A DNA stretch of 24,657 nt from Candidatus Latescibacterota bacterium (GCA_021295675.1 JAGWBY010000090.1:876-25532); one strand, 5' to 3'. Shown: positions 6,753-14,926, numbered from the stretch's first letter. Notes: generated by a model from the sequence alone, not told the origin. Numbers and translations are program-made.

Positions 6753-8312
6753 ATGAAAATACAGATGGCTTTTGTTGGGTGGTTCGTCTTACTCGGTTAC
6801 TTTTTGCCGTCGGCTTCTTAGGCAGACAACCACAACGTGTTCCCCATTAAAGACCCTCTTGTTACGGGAACCTTCATGGAGTACAGACCAGGAACAACAC
6901 GACCGCGTTTTCACGGAGGCGTTGACTTAATACCGAAAATATCCAACCAATCCAACAACATCATCCGTCCTGTTGCGAAAGGAAAACTGTACTACGAAGA
7001 GAGATCGGGCAATACCTATCGCATCTGGATAAAACACCCCTCGGATGCAGGTCAATATGCTAATTTAGTGACGCGATACTATCATGTTGGGGAGTACCCT
7101 GCTGCAAGCTCGGATCACCCAGAGTTTCACGAAGAACTTACTGCATCCCGGTCGGTCACAACGGATGACATCTTAGGTACTATAGACACTCCACACGACA
7201 ATATTGGTGACCATCTTCACTTTGAAGTACTCGCTGGCTACGATCCTGATGTGGAAAATGAAATCCCTGATGAGGCCGATTACATCAACCCCCTAAAACA
7301 TTTACCTCGTATTGAGGATGATGGCATCAATCACTCCGCGGAAGGTTGGACTTGGACTATTCTGGATAATGACTTTATTGAACCAGGCTATTGGGATACC
7401 CCAGCCGTGGAAGAGGATGTTATAGCGGAAGCGATACCCCTACCTCCATTAAGCTTTAGGCTGCTCTTCCAAGGGTTTGACCGCATTAATACCACCGATA
7501 GGTACTTAGGGTTTTATTCGACCAAGGCGTGGCTTAAGTGGTACGACAGCTTGGGAAATACTGTGGATATATTGGAGTGGTCCTTTACCGCCGACGAATT
7601 TCCTGCAGACTTGTACTACTTCCCTCATTATATCCTTAATGATCGAAATTCGGTTCACAATGTGGACGACGACAATGACGAAGACCATCACTCGACTATG
7701 AGTCAGTTTTTCTATCGTCTTTTTGCCTATGCTCACACTGGCCTGTCGATTCAGCGCCAGCAACACACCGACTTCTGCGCAGACTTCCCTTGGAATTTGT
7801 GTCTCGATTCGGATGGGTGGATGGTTGGGAATATATCCTCAGATCATTTTTTTGAGGTTGAGGTGTTCGACTTCGACAAGGACCGTGATGGCAATCTTGG
7901 CCATCGCGTGACTAGGCGGCTGTCTATTCCAGTTACGGCCGTAGGTGATTTTTTTGGGGATCTTGAGGCGACGCCTGGTACGCGCCAAGTGCTCTTGAAC
8001 TGGAACAGTTCCAGAGCAGGATCGTGGACCCATTTTACGATCCTGCGTAGTCAGGATAGCGGAATTTCCTACACCGAAATAGGTAGTGTCCCTTACGAAT
8101 GTTCGCCCGCTCAGTCATACTGTGCTTTTGAATATGTCGATGAGACAGCTACGGAGAGCGTCAATTATTATTACAGAATTTTCACCGATGAATTGTATGG
8201 GCCGGTCTGGGCACGTCCCAATGGCGGCGATCCGGGAAATACGGTTGTAGAAGATACATCGTGGGGACAGCTAAAAAAGAGGATGGGACGCCCCGCCCCC
8301 AATGCTCCGTGA
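6753..8312 (+). CDS. secreted M23 peptidase with SWGQLK tail, in-frame amber codon at 6819
   Basis: ATG 6753 follows GAGGAGG and opens a signal peptide (MAFVGWFVLLGYFLPSAS) that runs into TAG 6819-6821, after which the same frame continues without interruption to 8312. A shorter start at GTG 6837 would remove the signal peptide. The mature N-terminal part has the three zinc sites of M23/LytM endopeptidases, numbered from 6753: HGGVD (His54, Asp58), YYH (His111) and HLHFE (His154, His156). M23 enzymes cut peptidoglycan cross-bridges or other glycine-rich peptides. The central ~200 residues are acidic and unassigned. An FN3-like module follows (about LEATPGTRQVLLNWN onward), then the tail DTSWGQLKKRM shared with neighbouring genes. 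One C-to-T change in a CAG codon would explain the amber stop. Confidence 0.7.
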
Positions 8313-8344
8313 GGTCCTCCCTCTCCTCTTTCGCGGAATCAAAC
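8226..8344 (+). repeat. 3'-end / spacer repeat, copy R1
   Basis: Encodes the SWGQLK tail of the M23 gene and continues through its stop codon into the spacer GAGGTCCTCCCTCTCCTC and GCGGAATCAAAC. Nearly identical DNA recurs at 9224-9380 and 10166-10301. R1 diverges after CAAAC. Confidence 0.85.
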
Positions 8345-8373
8345 TTTGAAGATGTCCATCGGAGGGTAATCCA

Positions 8374-9310
8374 ATGAAAATGAGATCGTTGATTTTTTTT
8401 GTCGTTGGCTTATTGGGAAGCGTCGTGATCGCTCCCATCGTCTGTCCAGCCCAAGAGTCCGACTGGTTTTTTTTACCGCTTCCCTCGTCTGTGGAAGTGG
8501 GCGACGGTTGGACCTACTCCATTGTGAAAGTCCAGACGACGGACGCTGTTGGGAGCTTTGATATCCTCTCCACCGAGACGCTGACCATCCGTGTGGTAGA
8601 GCGCCTTCCGATAGCGGATCAGACCTATTTTGCGTTGAGTGATGGTGGCCTATATCGCGTAGATGAGGCCAGCCGAACGTGGCGGTATGATACCGAGGCT
8701 AAGAGCGAAACGATCGTCTGGGATATATGGGGACCAATCGCCTGGCAGATATGGGCAGGCCCCCGGCATATACCCTGGATAGAAAGGCCAGTAGTGGTCG
8801 ATGGATATGCCTGTGAGTATGATGGATGTCTTTCAAGATATGGTCCATTTGTACGACATGTCGTACCAGCACCTCAGCGCTCTGAGTTTGAGGAGGTAGA
8901 TCTTTGGATTACTACTATTGACACAGATGACGGTCCATACTATTTGCGTATCGGGGACTTTATTTATTTTCCCTATATATGGACTTATGCCGACATCCTT
9001 AAACTCCCAGCCTGGAATGTAACTGAACTTTATGTGTTTGAGGACACACCGGCGACTACTGGAAACGCGCCGAGTATGACTATTGTCGTAGCACCCAACG
9101 TGGGTGTGGTGTATTATGCGTTTGCCGAGTATTTCTACGACGACTCGACAAGAGCTGGAAAAGTCAGCCGTTCGTACGACCACGATCCCAGTGGTGGGCC
9201 CATTCTTACAGGACGTGCAGAAAGGCGATCCGGAAAGTACGGTTGTAGAAGATACATCGTGGGGGCAGCTAAAGCAGCGGATGACGCGCCCCGTGCCCCA
9301 TGCTCCGTGA
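8374..9310 (+). CDS. secreted beta-rich protein with SWGQLK tail, frameshift near 9180-9222
   Basis: ATG 8374 follows GGAGGG at good spacing. Residues 1-27 form a signal peptide (ending CPAQE). The mature part starts with VEVGDGWTYSIVK and contains ETLTIRVVERLP and FALSDGGLYRVDE; the same layout (VGNSWTYEHV, TVTIEITHTEVI, DEGVLVFRWDE) is found in the gene at 11737, so the two are paralogues. I do not recognise the family. The original frame continues to 9450 with sequence that is just a translation of the repeated spacer. The shared tail GDPESTVVEDTSWGQLKQRM appears in the +1 frame and ends at 9310. I therefore place a frameshift (one base gained or 3n+2 lost) between 9180 and 9222 and take 9310 as the natural end. 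Confidence 0.65.
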
Positions 9311-9380
9311 GATCATCCAACTCCTCTTTTCGCGGAATCAAACGAAAGGGTTCCTCATGGCACGTTACAACTGGATCGCC
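9224..9380 (+). repeat. 3'-end / spacer / 5'-leader repeat, copy R2
   Basis: Shares the SWGQLK-encoding end and the spacer with R1 and R3. It also shares with R3 the following leader AACGAAAGG and the first codons of a signal peptide, ATGGCACGTTACAACTGGAT (9357 onward). Here that signal-peptide start is a remnant, because a complete start (9423) with its own ribosome-binding site follows. Confidence 0.8.
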
Positions 9381-9422
9381 AGCGGCCATAAGAATCGGCC
9401 CCTCATCCAAGGAGGAATCATC

Positions 9423-10232
9423 ATGCGAAATCGTATGCAGCGCCTTATAGCGGCCGGCTTGGTCGGCCTCTTCCTTTTTTCTTCACTTCGCCCCGCTTCG
9501 GCGGTCGGCATAGATTACGGTTACCGCGATCTGCGTCAGCCGGATGGGACGATATTCACCGTTCATAAGTTCCTGGACGAGTTCGGTCGCTTTATGATGG
9601 TGGGCAATGGATATGTACTTCAAGACCCGAGGGATGGCTACTACTACTATGCGCACATTGCCGAGGATGGGACGGTGACACCGTCCCGATTCAAGGTGGG
9701 CATAGACGATGAGACCGAAGGAGTAGAGCAAGTAATCCAACAGGGCTTTAGAACCTTAGAAAATATAATTGGCCAATACTTCGCTGGGGGGGCTGAGCCC
9801 CCTATAATTGATCTCTGGATCAGCTATACCTATGAGGAGCATCGTCATCAGCCGGATGGTACGCCCTTCACGACGCTGTTGTTCATGGACGAAGTCGGCC
9901 GGTATCTGACGACGGAGAAAGGGTACGTGGTGTTAGATGAGCGGGATGGCTACTACTACTATGTGCACATTGCCGAGGATGGGACGGTGACACCGTCCCG
10001 ATTCAAGGTGGGCATAGACGATGAGGCCGAAGGAGTAGAGCGAGTAATCCAACAGAGTCGGTCTGTGGTAGAAAGACTCGCTTGGAGGTATCACAACGGG
10101 GAGGAGATTGAGAATCGTATAGACCTCTGGTCTGGTTTTTCTGGGGGGGGTGTCATAAATACTGGCATAGAGGATACATCGTGGGGGCAGCTAAAACAGA
10201 GGATGAGACGCCCCGCCCCCAATGCTCCGTGA
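9423..10232 (+). CDS. secreted protein with two M6-propeptide-like repeats and SWGQLK tail
   Basis: 269 residues. ATG 9423 is chosen because GGAGGAATCATC precedes it and a clean signal peptide follows (residues 1-27, ending PASA). Two homologous domains occupy about residues 37-105 and 137-205. Each reads QPDGTxF, then (L/M)DEFGR or DEVGR, GYVLQD or GYVVLD, GYYYYAHIAEDGTVTPSRFK, VGIDD, with EGVEQVIQQ after it. The pattern QPDGTxF..xxDEF...GY...DGYYYYA is typical, as I recall it, of the N-terminal region of M6 (immune inhibitor A-like) metalloproteases. No HExxH or other protease motif follows. A linker then leads to DTSWGQLKQRM. A stand-alone prodomain could act as a protease inhibitor, but that is speculation. 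The second halves of the two domains are nearly identical at DNA level. Confidence 0.7.
   Translation: MRNRMQRLIAAGLVGLFLFSSLRPASAVGIDYGYRDLRQPDGTIFTVHKFLDEFGRFMMVGNGYVLQDPRDGYYYYAHIAEDGTVTPSRFKVGIDDETEGVEQVIQQGFRTLENIIGQYFAGGAEPPIIDLWISYTYEEHRHQPDGTPFTTLLFMDEVGRYLTTEKGYVVLDERDGYYYYVHIAEDGTVTPSRFKVGIDDEAEGVERVIQQSRSVVERLAWRYHNGEEIENRIDLWSGFSGGGVINTGIEDTSWGQLKQRMRRPAPNAP
9640..10048 (+). repeat. internal duplication in the gene at 9423
   Basis: The block GGCTACTACTACTATGCGCA... to ...GTAATCCAACAG at 9637-9741 recurs almost unchanged at 9948-10053 (GGCTACTACTACTATGTGCA...). It includes the identical phrase ACGGTGACACCGTCCCGATT. This is a recent domain duplication or gene conversion within one gene. 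Confidence 0.8.
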
Positions 10233-10301
10233 GGTCCTCCCTCTCCTCTTTCGCGGAATCAAACGAAAGGATTCATCATGGCACATTACAACTGGATCGC
10301 C
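10166..10301 (+). repeat. 3'-end / spacer / 5'-leader repeat, copy R3
   Basis: Encodes the tail GIEDTSWGQLKQRM and the stop of the gene at 9423, then the same spacer as R1 and R2 and the leader and signal-peptide start (ATGGCACATTACAACTGGAT) of the next gene. The gene-end-to-gene-start unit is what is repeated, consistent with spread of the gene family by tandem duplication. Confidence 0.85.
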
Positions 10302-10480
10302 ATCGTGCTGCTCTGTTCGTTTGGGCCGACTTGGGCGGCCAACCAAGAATTGGGCACACGGGTCTTGGTGCAGCCAGATGGCACTCGTTTTTCCGTACGC
10401 GAATATGTGGACGAGTTTGGGCATTATTTGTGGGCCGATGCCGGATATGTAATTCAGGATGCAATCACTGGATATTACTA

Positions 10481-10502
10481 AGTGATGTTACGCAGCCTTT
10501 AG
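10481..10502 (+). repeat. left terminal inverted repeat of the IS
   Basis: 22 bp, exactly complementary to 11535-11556. It begins AGTGATGTTACGCAGCC and ends CTTTAG, and overlaps the final codons of the transposase. Confidence 0.9.
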
Positions 10503-11512
10503 CTTTTGTAATTCGTCAAAGGCGTGTCGAATGGCCTTGAGATAGAGTTTTGATCGGAGGGCAAACGGATTCATCCGCTGCTTGATGCGCAGCCACTCTA
10601 GCGAGAAGGCCGCATAGATGGCCATAAAGACGTGGTTGCTTTGGGTACGAACCCGTTTAGTCGGCGACTTGGCCAACGCGGCAAGGGACTTGAGCGTTTT
10701 GTGAAAGACTTCGACTTTCCATCGTTTTTGATAGATCGTCTCAAGGGCGTCTTCATGTTGGTCGAGATCACTACAGGCCAGATACAAAATGCCGGTGCTG
10801 CCGTCTTTGTTTGTAAAGACTTGCCGATGCAGCAAGACGGGAAAAGGCAGTCCTTTGATCCAGGCGGTTACCGGCGTGGGGTCTGACCAATCCAGCGTAT
10901 CGATGCGCACGAAGCGGCCGTGGGCTTTGTCTTGTAAGCTCAAGGCGACCGTCCGGTTGGATTTGAGGGCGACGATAAAGTGTTTCTTGAGGTCTTGGCG
11001 GATACACAACAGGTTTTCCTTGGCCGCAAACCAACTATCGGCCAGGTGCGTAGCATCTGCCGCAGCAACTGATTTTTGGTCACCGCGCTTTTGCGTTTGA
11101 CCCGCCGCGTTGGCCGATCGCAAAACAGAATCGGTTTACGCACGAACTCATAGGCCACCGGCACACTGACATCACCGGCCTGATAGATGCAATTGAGCAG
11201 ATTCAAGCCTTTGACGGAGCGGTTTTTGCTATGATCGAAGTGCCAACAGATCAACTCATTTTCATCCGTGTGCGGTTTTTGCTGAATCGTGTCATCGAAA
11301 ATGAGCACCCCGTCTTCCCGCTCGATGGTGCGTACCACGGATTTGACTTGATGCCATAGCTCTTTTGACGTGTACTCGGCTTGGGACAGAAAGCGCGTTA
11401 CTTGGTCGTGGCTGATTTGGCCATCCAACAAAGACGAAAGGCCGGTGGCGGTCGTCGCGCCAAAAGAGCTCAACAGATAATCGCTATAGAGGTCTAACAG
11501 GCTTTTATCCAT
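10488..11512 (-). pseudogene. IS4-superfamily DDE transposase, frame broken near 11044-11052
   Basis: The N-terminal part starts at ATG 11510-11512 (MDKSLLDLYSDYLL) and carries the first catalytic Asp in VLIFDDTIQQKP (about residues 73-74). The frame goes astray after NQLLRQML. The C-terminal part in another frame resumes with HLADSWFAAKENLL (second Asp) and contains YQKRWKVEVFHKTLK, which fits the Y-(2)-R-(3)-E-(6)-K signature of IS4-type transposases and supplies the third acidic residue. It ends at 10488 inside the left inverted repeat region. By comparison with such enzymes about ten residues between the two parts are missing, so this is a short deletion rather than a one-base slip. As written, the element cannot make a full transposase. 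Confidence 0.8.
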
Positions 11513-11534
11513 GACAAAGAAGATAAACCAAAGA

Positions 11535-11556
11535 CTAAAGGCTGCGTAACATCACT
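11535..11556 (-). repeat. right terminal inverted repeat of the IS
   Basis: 22 bp, exactly complementary to 10481-10502. It lies 22 nt upstream of the transposase start on the minus strand. Confidence 0.9.
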
Positions 11557-11597
11557 TACAAGTTTATTGCCTACGACGATGTGGTAGAGGGTATAAA

Positions 11598-11681
11598 GTT
11601 TGACTGGGTCTATTATCCCGATGGGTTGTCTGACAAGGACACCGCGGTCCAGCCTATATCGTGGGGGCAGTTGAAGCACCT
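11598..11681 (+). repeat. 84-bp direct repeat, copy A
   Basis: Matches 12901-12984 with four differences, three of them synonymous in the shared frame. It encodes FDWVYYPDG and DTAVQPISWGQLKHL. It marks a gene-conversion or duplication tract between two adjacent genes. Confidence 0.85.
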
Positions 11682-11736
11682 TGCCCCGGGGCCGCCGTAA
11701 TCCAATTTCCCCCCATTTAACCGGAGGATCCATAGC

Positions 11737-13045
11737 ATGTTTGCCCAATTGAACCACCTGATGGCTCTATTGATCCTGTACGGCCTGCTGGTGCAGCCGG
11801 CCCAAGCCGAGCATGAAATCGATGCCGACCCTATTAGAGATAGAGTTCAATCCGCTCGATTACGTTCCTTTGGCGGTGGGCAATAGCTGGACGTACGAGC
11901 ATGTTTATACTAGTGCCTTGCATGGAATCGAGGGGCTTCTTCCACTTGAGGACAAGTGGAGTCTCCCGCCTGATTCCCTACTACTTCCAGAGAGAACAGT
12001 GACCATCGAGATTACACACACAGAAGTAATAGACGGCTTGGAGTACTTTGTTTTTAGCGATGCCGATTATACATGGCCGCCCTTCCCTAGTTTCTTTTGG
12101 GAGGGTAAAAAGGTACGCCTGTCCGACGAGGGGGTTTTAGTGTTTCGTTGGGATGAGCAGGACATCCCAGTATATGATTTCGGTGCTACTAGTAATCCTC
12201 ATAAATATGTAAGTACATTCCCAATCGGAGCGGGCACGGACCAGTTCAGTGTTGGTCGTATTTATACTCCGTATCAGCGCTCCAGAGTCGATTTTTCCAT
12301 CAATAACTCCCCTTTTCTTCAAGAAATTGCCTTTCTAAAGGGATATGGAGTAGGGAGAGTGTATATCTACTACTGGAGCGCACATCCCGGCATCTACTAT
12401 CGGAATGGACTTATACCGATCTCGGCGACGATTTCTGGGGAAGAGATTATCTATGAACAGGTGCGTTCAGCCTCTCAGTCTTTCGAGTCTAGCGGGTTGG
12501 GCCAAATCGGTCAGGTCCGACCAGGTGAAGGATTTGACTTTAGCGAAGGGAAGCATTCGGAGTCTTCTAATGACTTTGAGTTGGTGCCTTTTTATCCCTT
12601 CAATTTCGAGGGCGAAAATCCCCAACCTATTTATTTTTTTTCCTCCGAGACCGGCGTAGCCGATCTGGGGAAGATGGACTTTGGTCTTATGATTTCCAAG
12701 GGTATCCCCGGTGATGCCCGGGTCAAAGACCGCGTGGGATTCGATTTTTCTTTTTACCCATCTCCATATCAAGCGTCTCCACAAGGCCGCATCTATGCGG
12801 TTTGGAGCCGCGAGGGGGGCGTCGCGCTCCTGTATGTCTTCGGCATGGAATTCGTAGAAGGTACTGGTATTATTCCCGTACGCATACTAAGGGATATACG
12901 GTTTGACTGGGTCTATTATCCCGATGGATTGCCTGACAAGGACACCGCGGTCCAGCCTATATCGTGGGGGCAATTAAAGCACCTCATCAGGGGACGGAGT
13001 AGCTCCTCTCAAGATTCACCACAGGTTGGGAGGAGAATAAGATGA
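11737..13045 (+). CDS. secreted beta-rich protein with SWGQLK motif; signal peptide out of frame with mature part
   Basis: ATG 11737 follows GGAGGATCC and encodes a good signal peptide (MFAQLNHLMALLILYGLLVQ ending AQA), but this frame stops at TAG 11884-11886. The mature protein is in the +1 frame, open from before 11813 to TGA 13043-13045; ATG 11813 has no ribosome-binding site. I infer a frameshift near 11800-11840. The mature part (FNPLDYVPLAVGNSWTYEHV, TVTIEITHTEVI, DEGVLVFRWDE) is paralogous to the gene at 8374. The C-terminus has DTAVQPISWGQLKHLIRG plus about 16 further residues, longer than the other tails. The stop overlaps the next ATG (ATGA), implying translational coupling. Its function is unknown; secretion is inferred from the signal peptide. 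Confidence 0.65.
12901..12984 (+). repeat. 84-bp direct repeat, copy B
   Basis: The second copy of 11598-11681, in the 3' end of the gene at 11737 and in the same frame. Its first base is the final G of a CGG codon (Arg) preceding FDWVYYPDG. Confidence 0.85.
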
Positions 13046-13416
13046 ACTTTTTGGTGCTATTGCTCGTTGTGTTGTACGCTACTCGTGCTGAGACTCAAGA
13101 TTTCGTCTGTGGATTCCGGCCGGAATTCGAGGGTGCTCCCAAGGGGATTGCAGGGGCTTTAGGGGCTGCTGGGGATGGGGACGCATTCTACCGCCGTGGA
13201 ATCATTCACCCCGTGATCGTGTTCGGGAAATTCAAAGATCAGGAAGCTCCTATCAACCTGAGTGATCCTCTTTTGGATCGCGCAGGAGAGCCCAACAAGA
13301 GCGTCGAAGATTTATTAGACCCCGATCAAAAAGGCAGTTTGGCACATTATTTTTGGGAGATGTCAAATGAGACTTTGACTTTGGCTGCATCTCCCGGCGG
13401 TATTGACACGAAATAG
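13042..13416 (+). pseudogene. N-terminal fragment of a secreted M6-like metalloprotease
   Basis: ATG 13042 overlaps the preceding stop and has GGGAGGAGAATAAG before it. Residues 1-17 are a signal peptide (MNFLVLLLVVLYATRAE). The rest reads like the start of an M6 (immune inhibitor A-like) catalytic domain: GIIHPVIVFGKFKDQ, then GSLAHYFWEMSNETLTL, a pattern of family members where the protein must form a fold before the HExxH zinc site. The frame stops at TAG 13414-13416, inside the 165-bp repeat whose first bases are the end of a FlgD-type sorting domain gene. So the catalytic core appears deleted between the N-terminal part and the last codons of a sorting domain. 124 residues remain, with no zinc motif. 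Confidence 0.6.
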
Positions 13417-13576
13417 CACTCATACGATGACGCGTTCCCCTTCGGTGGACATAGTGATTTAGAGGTCAAACGAACGAGGCACCTGCTGTGCCCGCGCCCC
13501 GTGTAAAAACGCGTCGTCCGGGCGCGGCCAGCGCATTGCGTACTGCCGGCTGCGCTGGCGGCGGTAGCCCGCATCG
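13411..13576. repeat. 165-bp dispersed repeat, copy 2
   Basis: The counterpart of 5048-5212. The left edge coincides with the broken end of the M6-like fragment, and the right edge with the frameshift in the sulfatase tail (base 13576). That both edges coincide with gene damage suggests recombination, or an assembly join, at this repeat. Confidence 0.85.
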
Positions 13577-14926
13577 CAGCAAACGGGCCGTAAGCTCGCT
13601 TTGCAGTTCCCGATGTTCGGGTCGGCCCCAGAGGTTCCACAGCTCGTGCGGGTCCTGCTCCAAGTCGTATAGCTCGCCCTGATCTTGGCCGATGTAATAG
13701 ACCATTTTGTGCCGCTGGCCGCGCATCATCACCTGATAGTTGTCCTCGCAGAACACCCACTCGCGCGGCGCGCAATCCGCGGCTCCCTCCAAGTACGGCC
13801 GCAGCGAACGCCCCTCCAGGTAGCTAGGCACTTCCACGCCCGCCGCTTCTAGAATCGTCGGCCCCAAATCCATCAACGAAACCAAGTCGCCGACCGCATC
13901 GCCCTTTTGCGTCCGCCGGCTGTCGCGCACAATCAGCGGCACGTGTACTATCGGATCGTACATCAACCACTTGTACGCTAGCCCGTGATCGCCCAACAGC
14001 TCGCCGTGATCAGAGCAGAAAAGAAGCAAGCTATTGTCCAAAAAGCCTCGCGTCTGAAGCGCATCGAGAACCTCGCCTAACTTCTCATCCACCGTGGTGA
14101 TCTTAGCGTAGTAGTGCCTCCGCATGTGGGCGATATCCTCTTCGCTGGGCGAGTACATGTCGATCGCGGATTCGTGCTCGGTCTCAGCGTGCGTCTTTTT
14201 TTGCGCCGCGTGCTGGGGCGGTTTGTCCGCTAACTCGCCCTCGCGTAGCACGCGCGGCGGCATTGGACGCCCCGCGTACTGCTCCAAATGCCTCGGCAGC
14301 GGGTCCCACGGCTCGTGCGGGCCGGTAAAACCTACTTGCAAGAAAAACGGTTGTTGGCCCTTGTAATCGCGAATCCAAGTAAGAGCCGAGTCGCCGATAA
14401 AGACATCCGAGTGAAAGCGCTCCTCCAAGTGCCAAGGGACGCCTTGATATTTCTGTAGCCAATCGGGATCGGTCTTATTGCGGTCGTTGGGCCGCTCCAA
14501 GCCGTGAATCCGCAGATAGCGGCCCCAATCGTCGTCCGCCCAGCCCGAGTCAAGGTTCTTGCTGGTGGGATTCTCCACCACGACCCGCTCGTGGAAACCC
14601 CCGGCGACATCGCGTGGGGCAAAGTGCATCTTGCCGATGTTGACGCAGTGATAACCCGCGTCGTTGAGGTCTTGCACCCAATTGCGATGACTAGCCCAGT
14701 GGTCAAAACTGTACACGCCGGTATTGTGCGGGTACATACCCGTGAAGATCGCCGCCCGCGAGGCAATGCAGGTCGCGCCCGGGCAAAAGGCATTGCGGAA
14801 GGAAAGCCCCTCCGCGGCTAAGCGGTCCATGGCCGGCGTAATCGCGTAGTCATAGCCCCAAGCACCGATTGTGTCGAAGCGCTGTTGGTCGGTCATAATG
14901 AGAATGATATTGGGTCTTTCTAGCAT
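13459..14926 (-). CDS. type I sulfatase (alkaline-phosphatase superfamily), C-terminal frameshift
   Basis: Hydrolyses sulfate esters; the substrate is probably a sulfated sugar given the neighbours. ATG 14924-14926 follows AAAGGAGAAAG. Visible motifs: N-terminal metal site IILIMTDQQRFD (Asp13), CIASR with Cys53 as the formylglycine site, GKMHF, TGPHEPWDP, and the metal site SDHGELLGDHGLAYKW. There is no signal peptide, so it is likely cytoplasmic. The catalytic Cys lies in a CxAxR context rather than the more common CxPxR. The uninterrupted frame runs to 13466, but after ELTARLL a shift at 13576 gives DAGYRRQ...AQQVPRSFDL ending at TAA 13459-13461, a tail shared with two relics elsewhere. I take 13459 as the natural end. 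The gene lies 119 bp downstream of the PL26-like gene and probably in the same transcription unit. Confidence 0.9.

Larger units (their letters stand above)
10481..11556 (-). mobile_element. IS4-type insertion sequence, 1076 bp
   Basis: Bounded by 22-bp perfect inverted repeats: left 10481-10502 (AGTGATGTTACGCAGCC...) and right 11535-11556, its reverse complement. Flanking TA dinucleotides (10479-10480 and 11557-11558) are the only direct repeat that restores the host reading frame, so I take TA as the target duplication. IS4-superfamily elements usually make longer duplications, so the target assignment is tentative. The element holds one transposase gene on the minus strand, which is frame-broken. 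It interrupts the gene starting at 10278. Confidence 0.85.
10278..11700 (+). pseudogene. secreted M6-propeptide-like protein with SWGQLK tail, split by an insertion sequence
   Basis: The 5' part (10278-10480) encodes a signal peptide (MAHYNWIAIVLLCSFGPTWA) and one M6-propeptide-like domain (VQPDGTRFSVREYVDEFGHY, then GYVIQDAITGYY). A TAA formed at the insertion point ends it at 10481. The 3' part (11557-11700) resumes with YKFIAYDDVVEG, FDWVYYPDG, DTAVQPISWGQLKHL and a stop. Removing 10481-11556 and one TA duplicate joins GGATATTAC to TACAAG in frame, giving GYYYKFIAYDD across the joint and a ~115-residue product. The 3' half is almost the same DNA as the end of the next gene (11598-11681 versus 12901-12984), so the gene seems chimeric: a 5' half from the 9423 family and a 3' half from the 11737 family. 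Confidence 0.75.

Noticed and set aside
6819..6821. Reassignment of TAG as a sense codon
   Set aside because: Other genes here, including the aconitase and the second enolase-family gene, end in TAG at natural C-termini, so a genome-wide recoding is unlikely.
9300..9422. Upstream start (9300 or 9357) for the two-domain M6-propeptide-like protein
   Set aside because: ATG 9423 has a strong ribosome-binding site followed directly by a signal peptide; the sequence before it is the repeated spacer and a remnant signal-peptide start.
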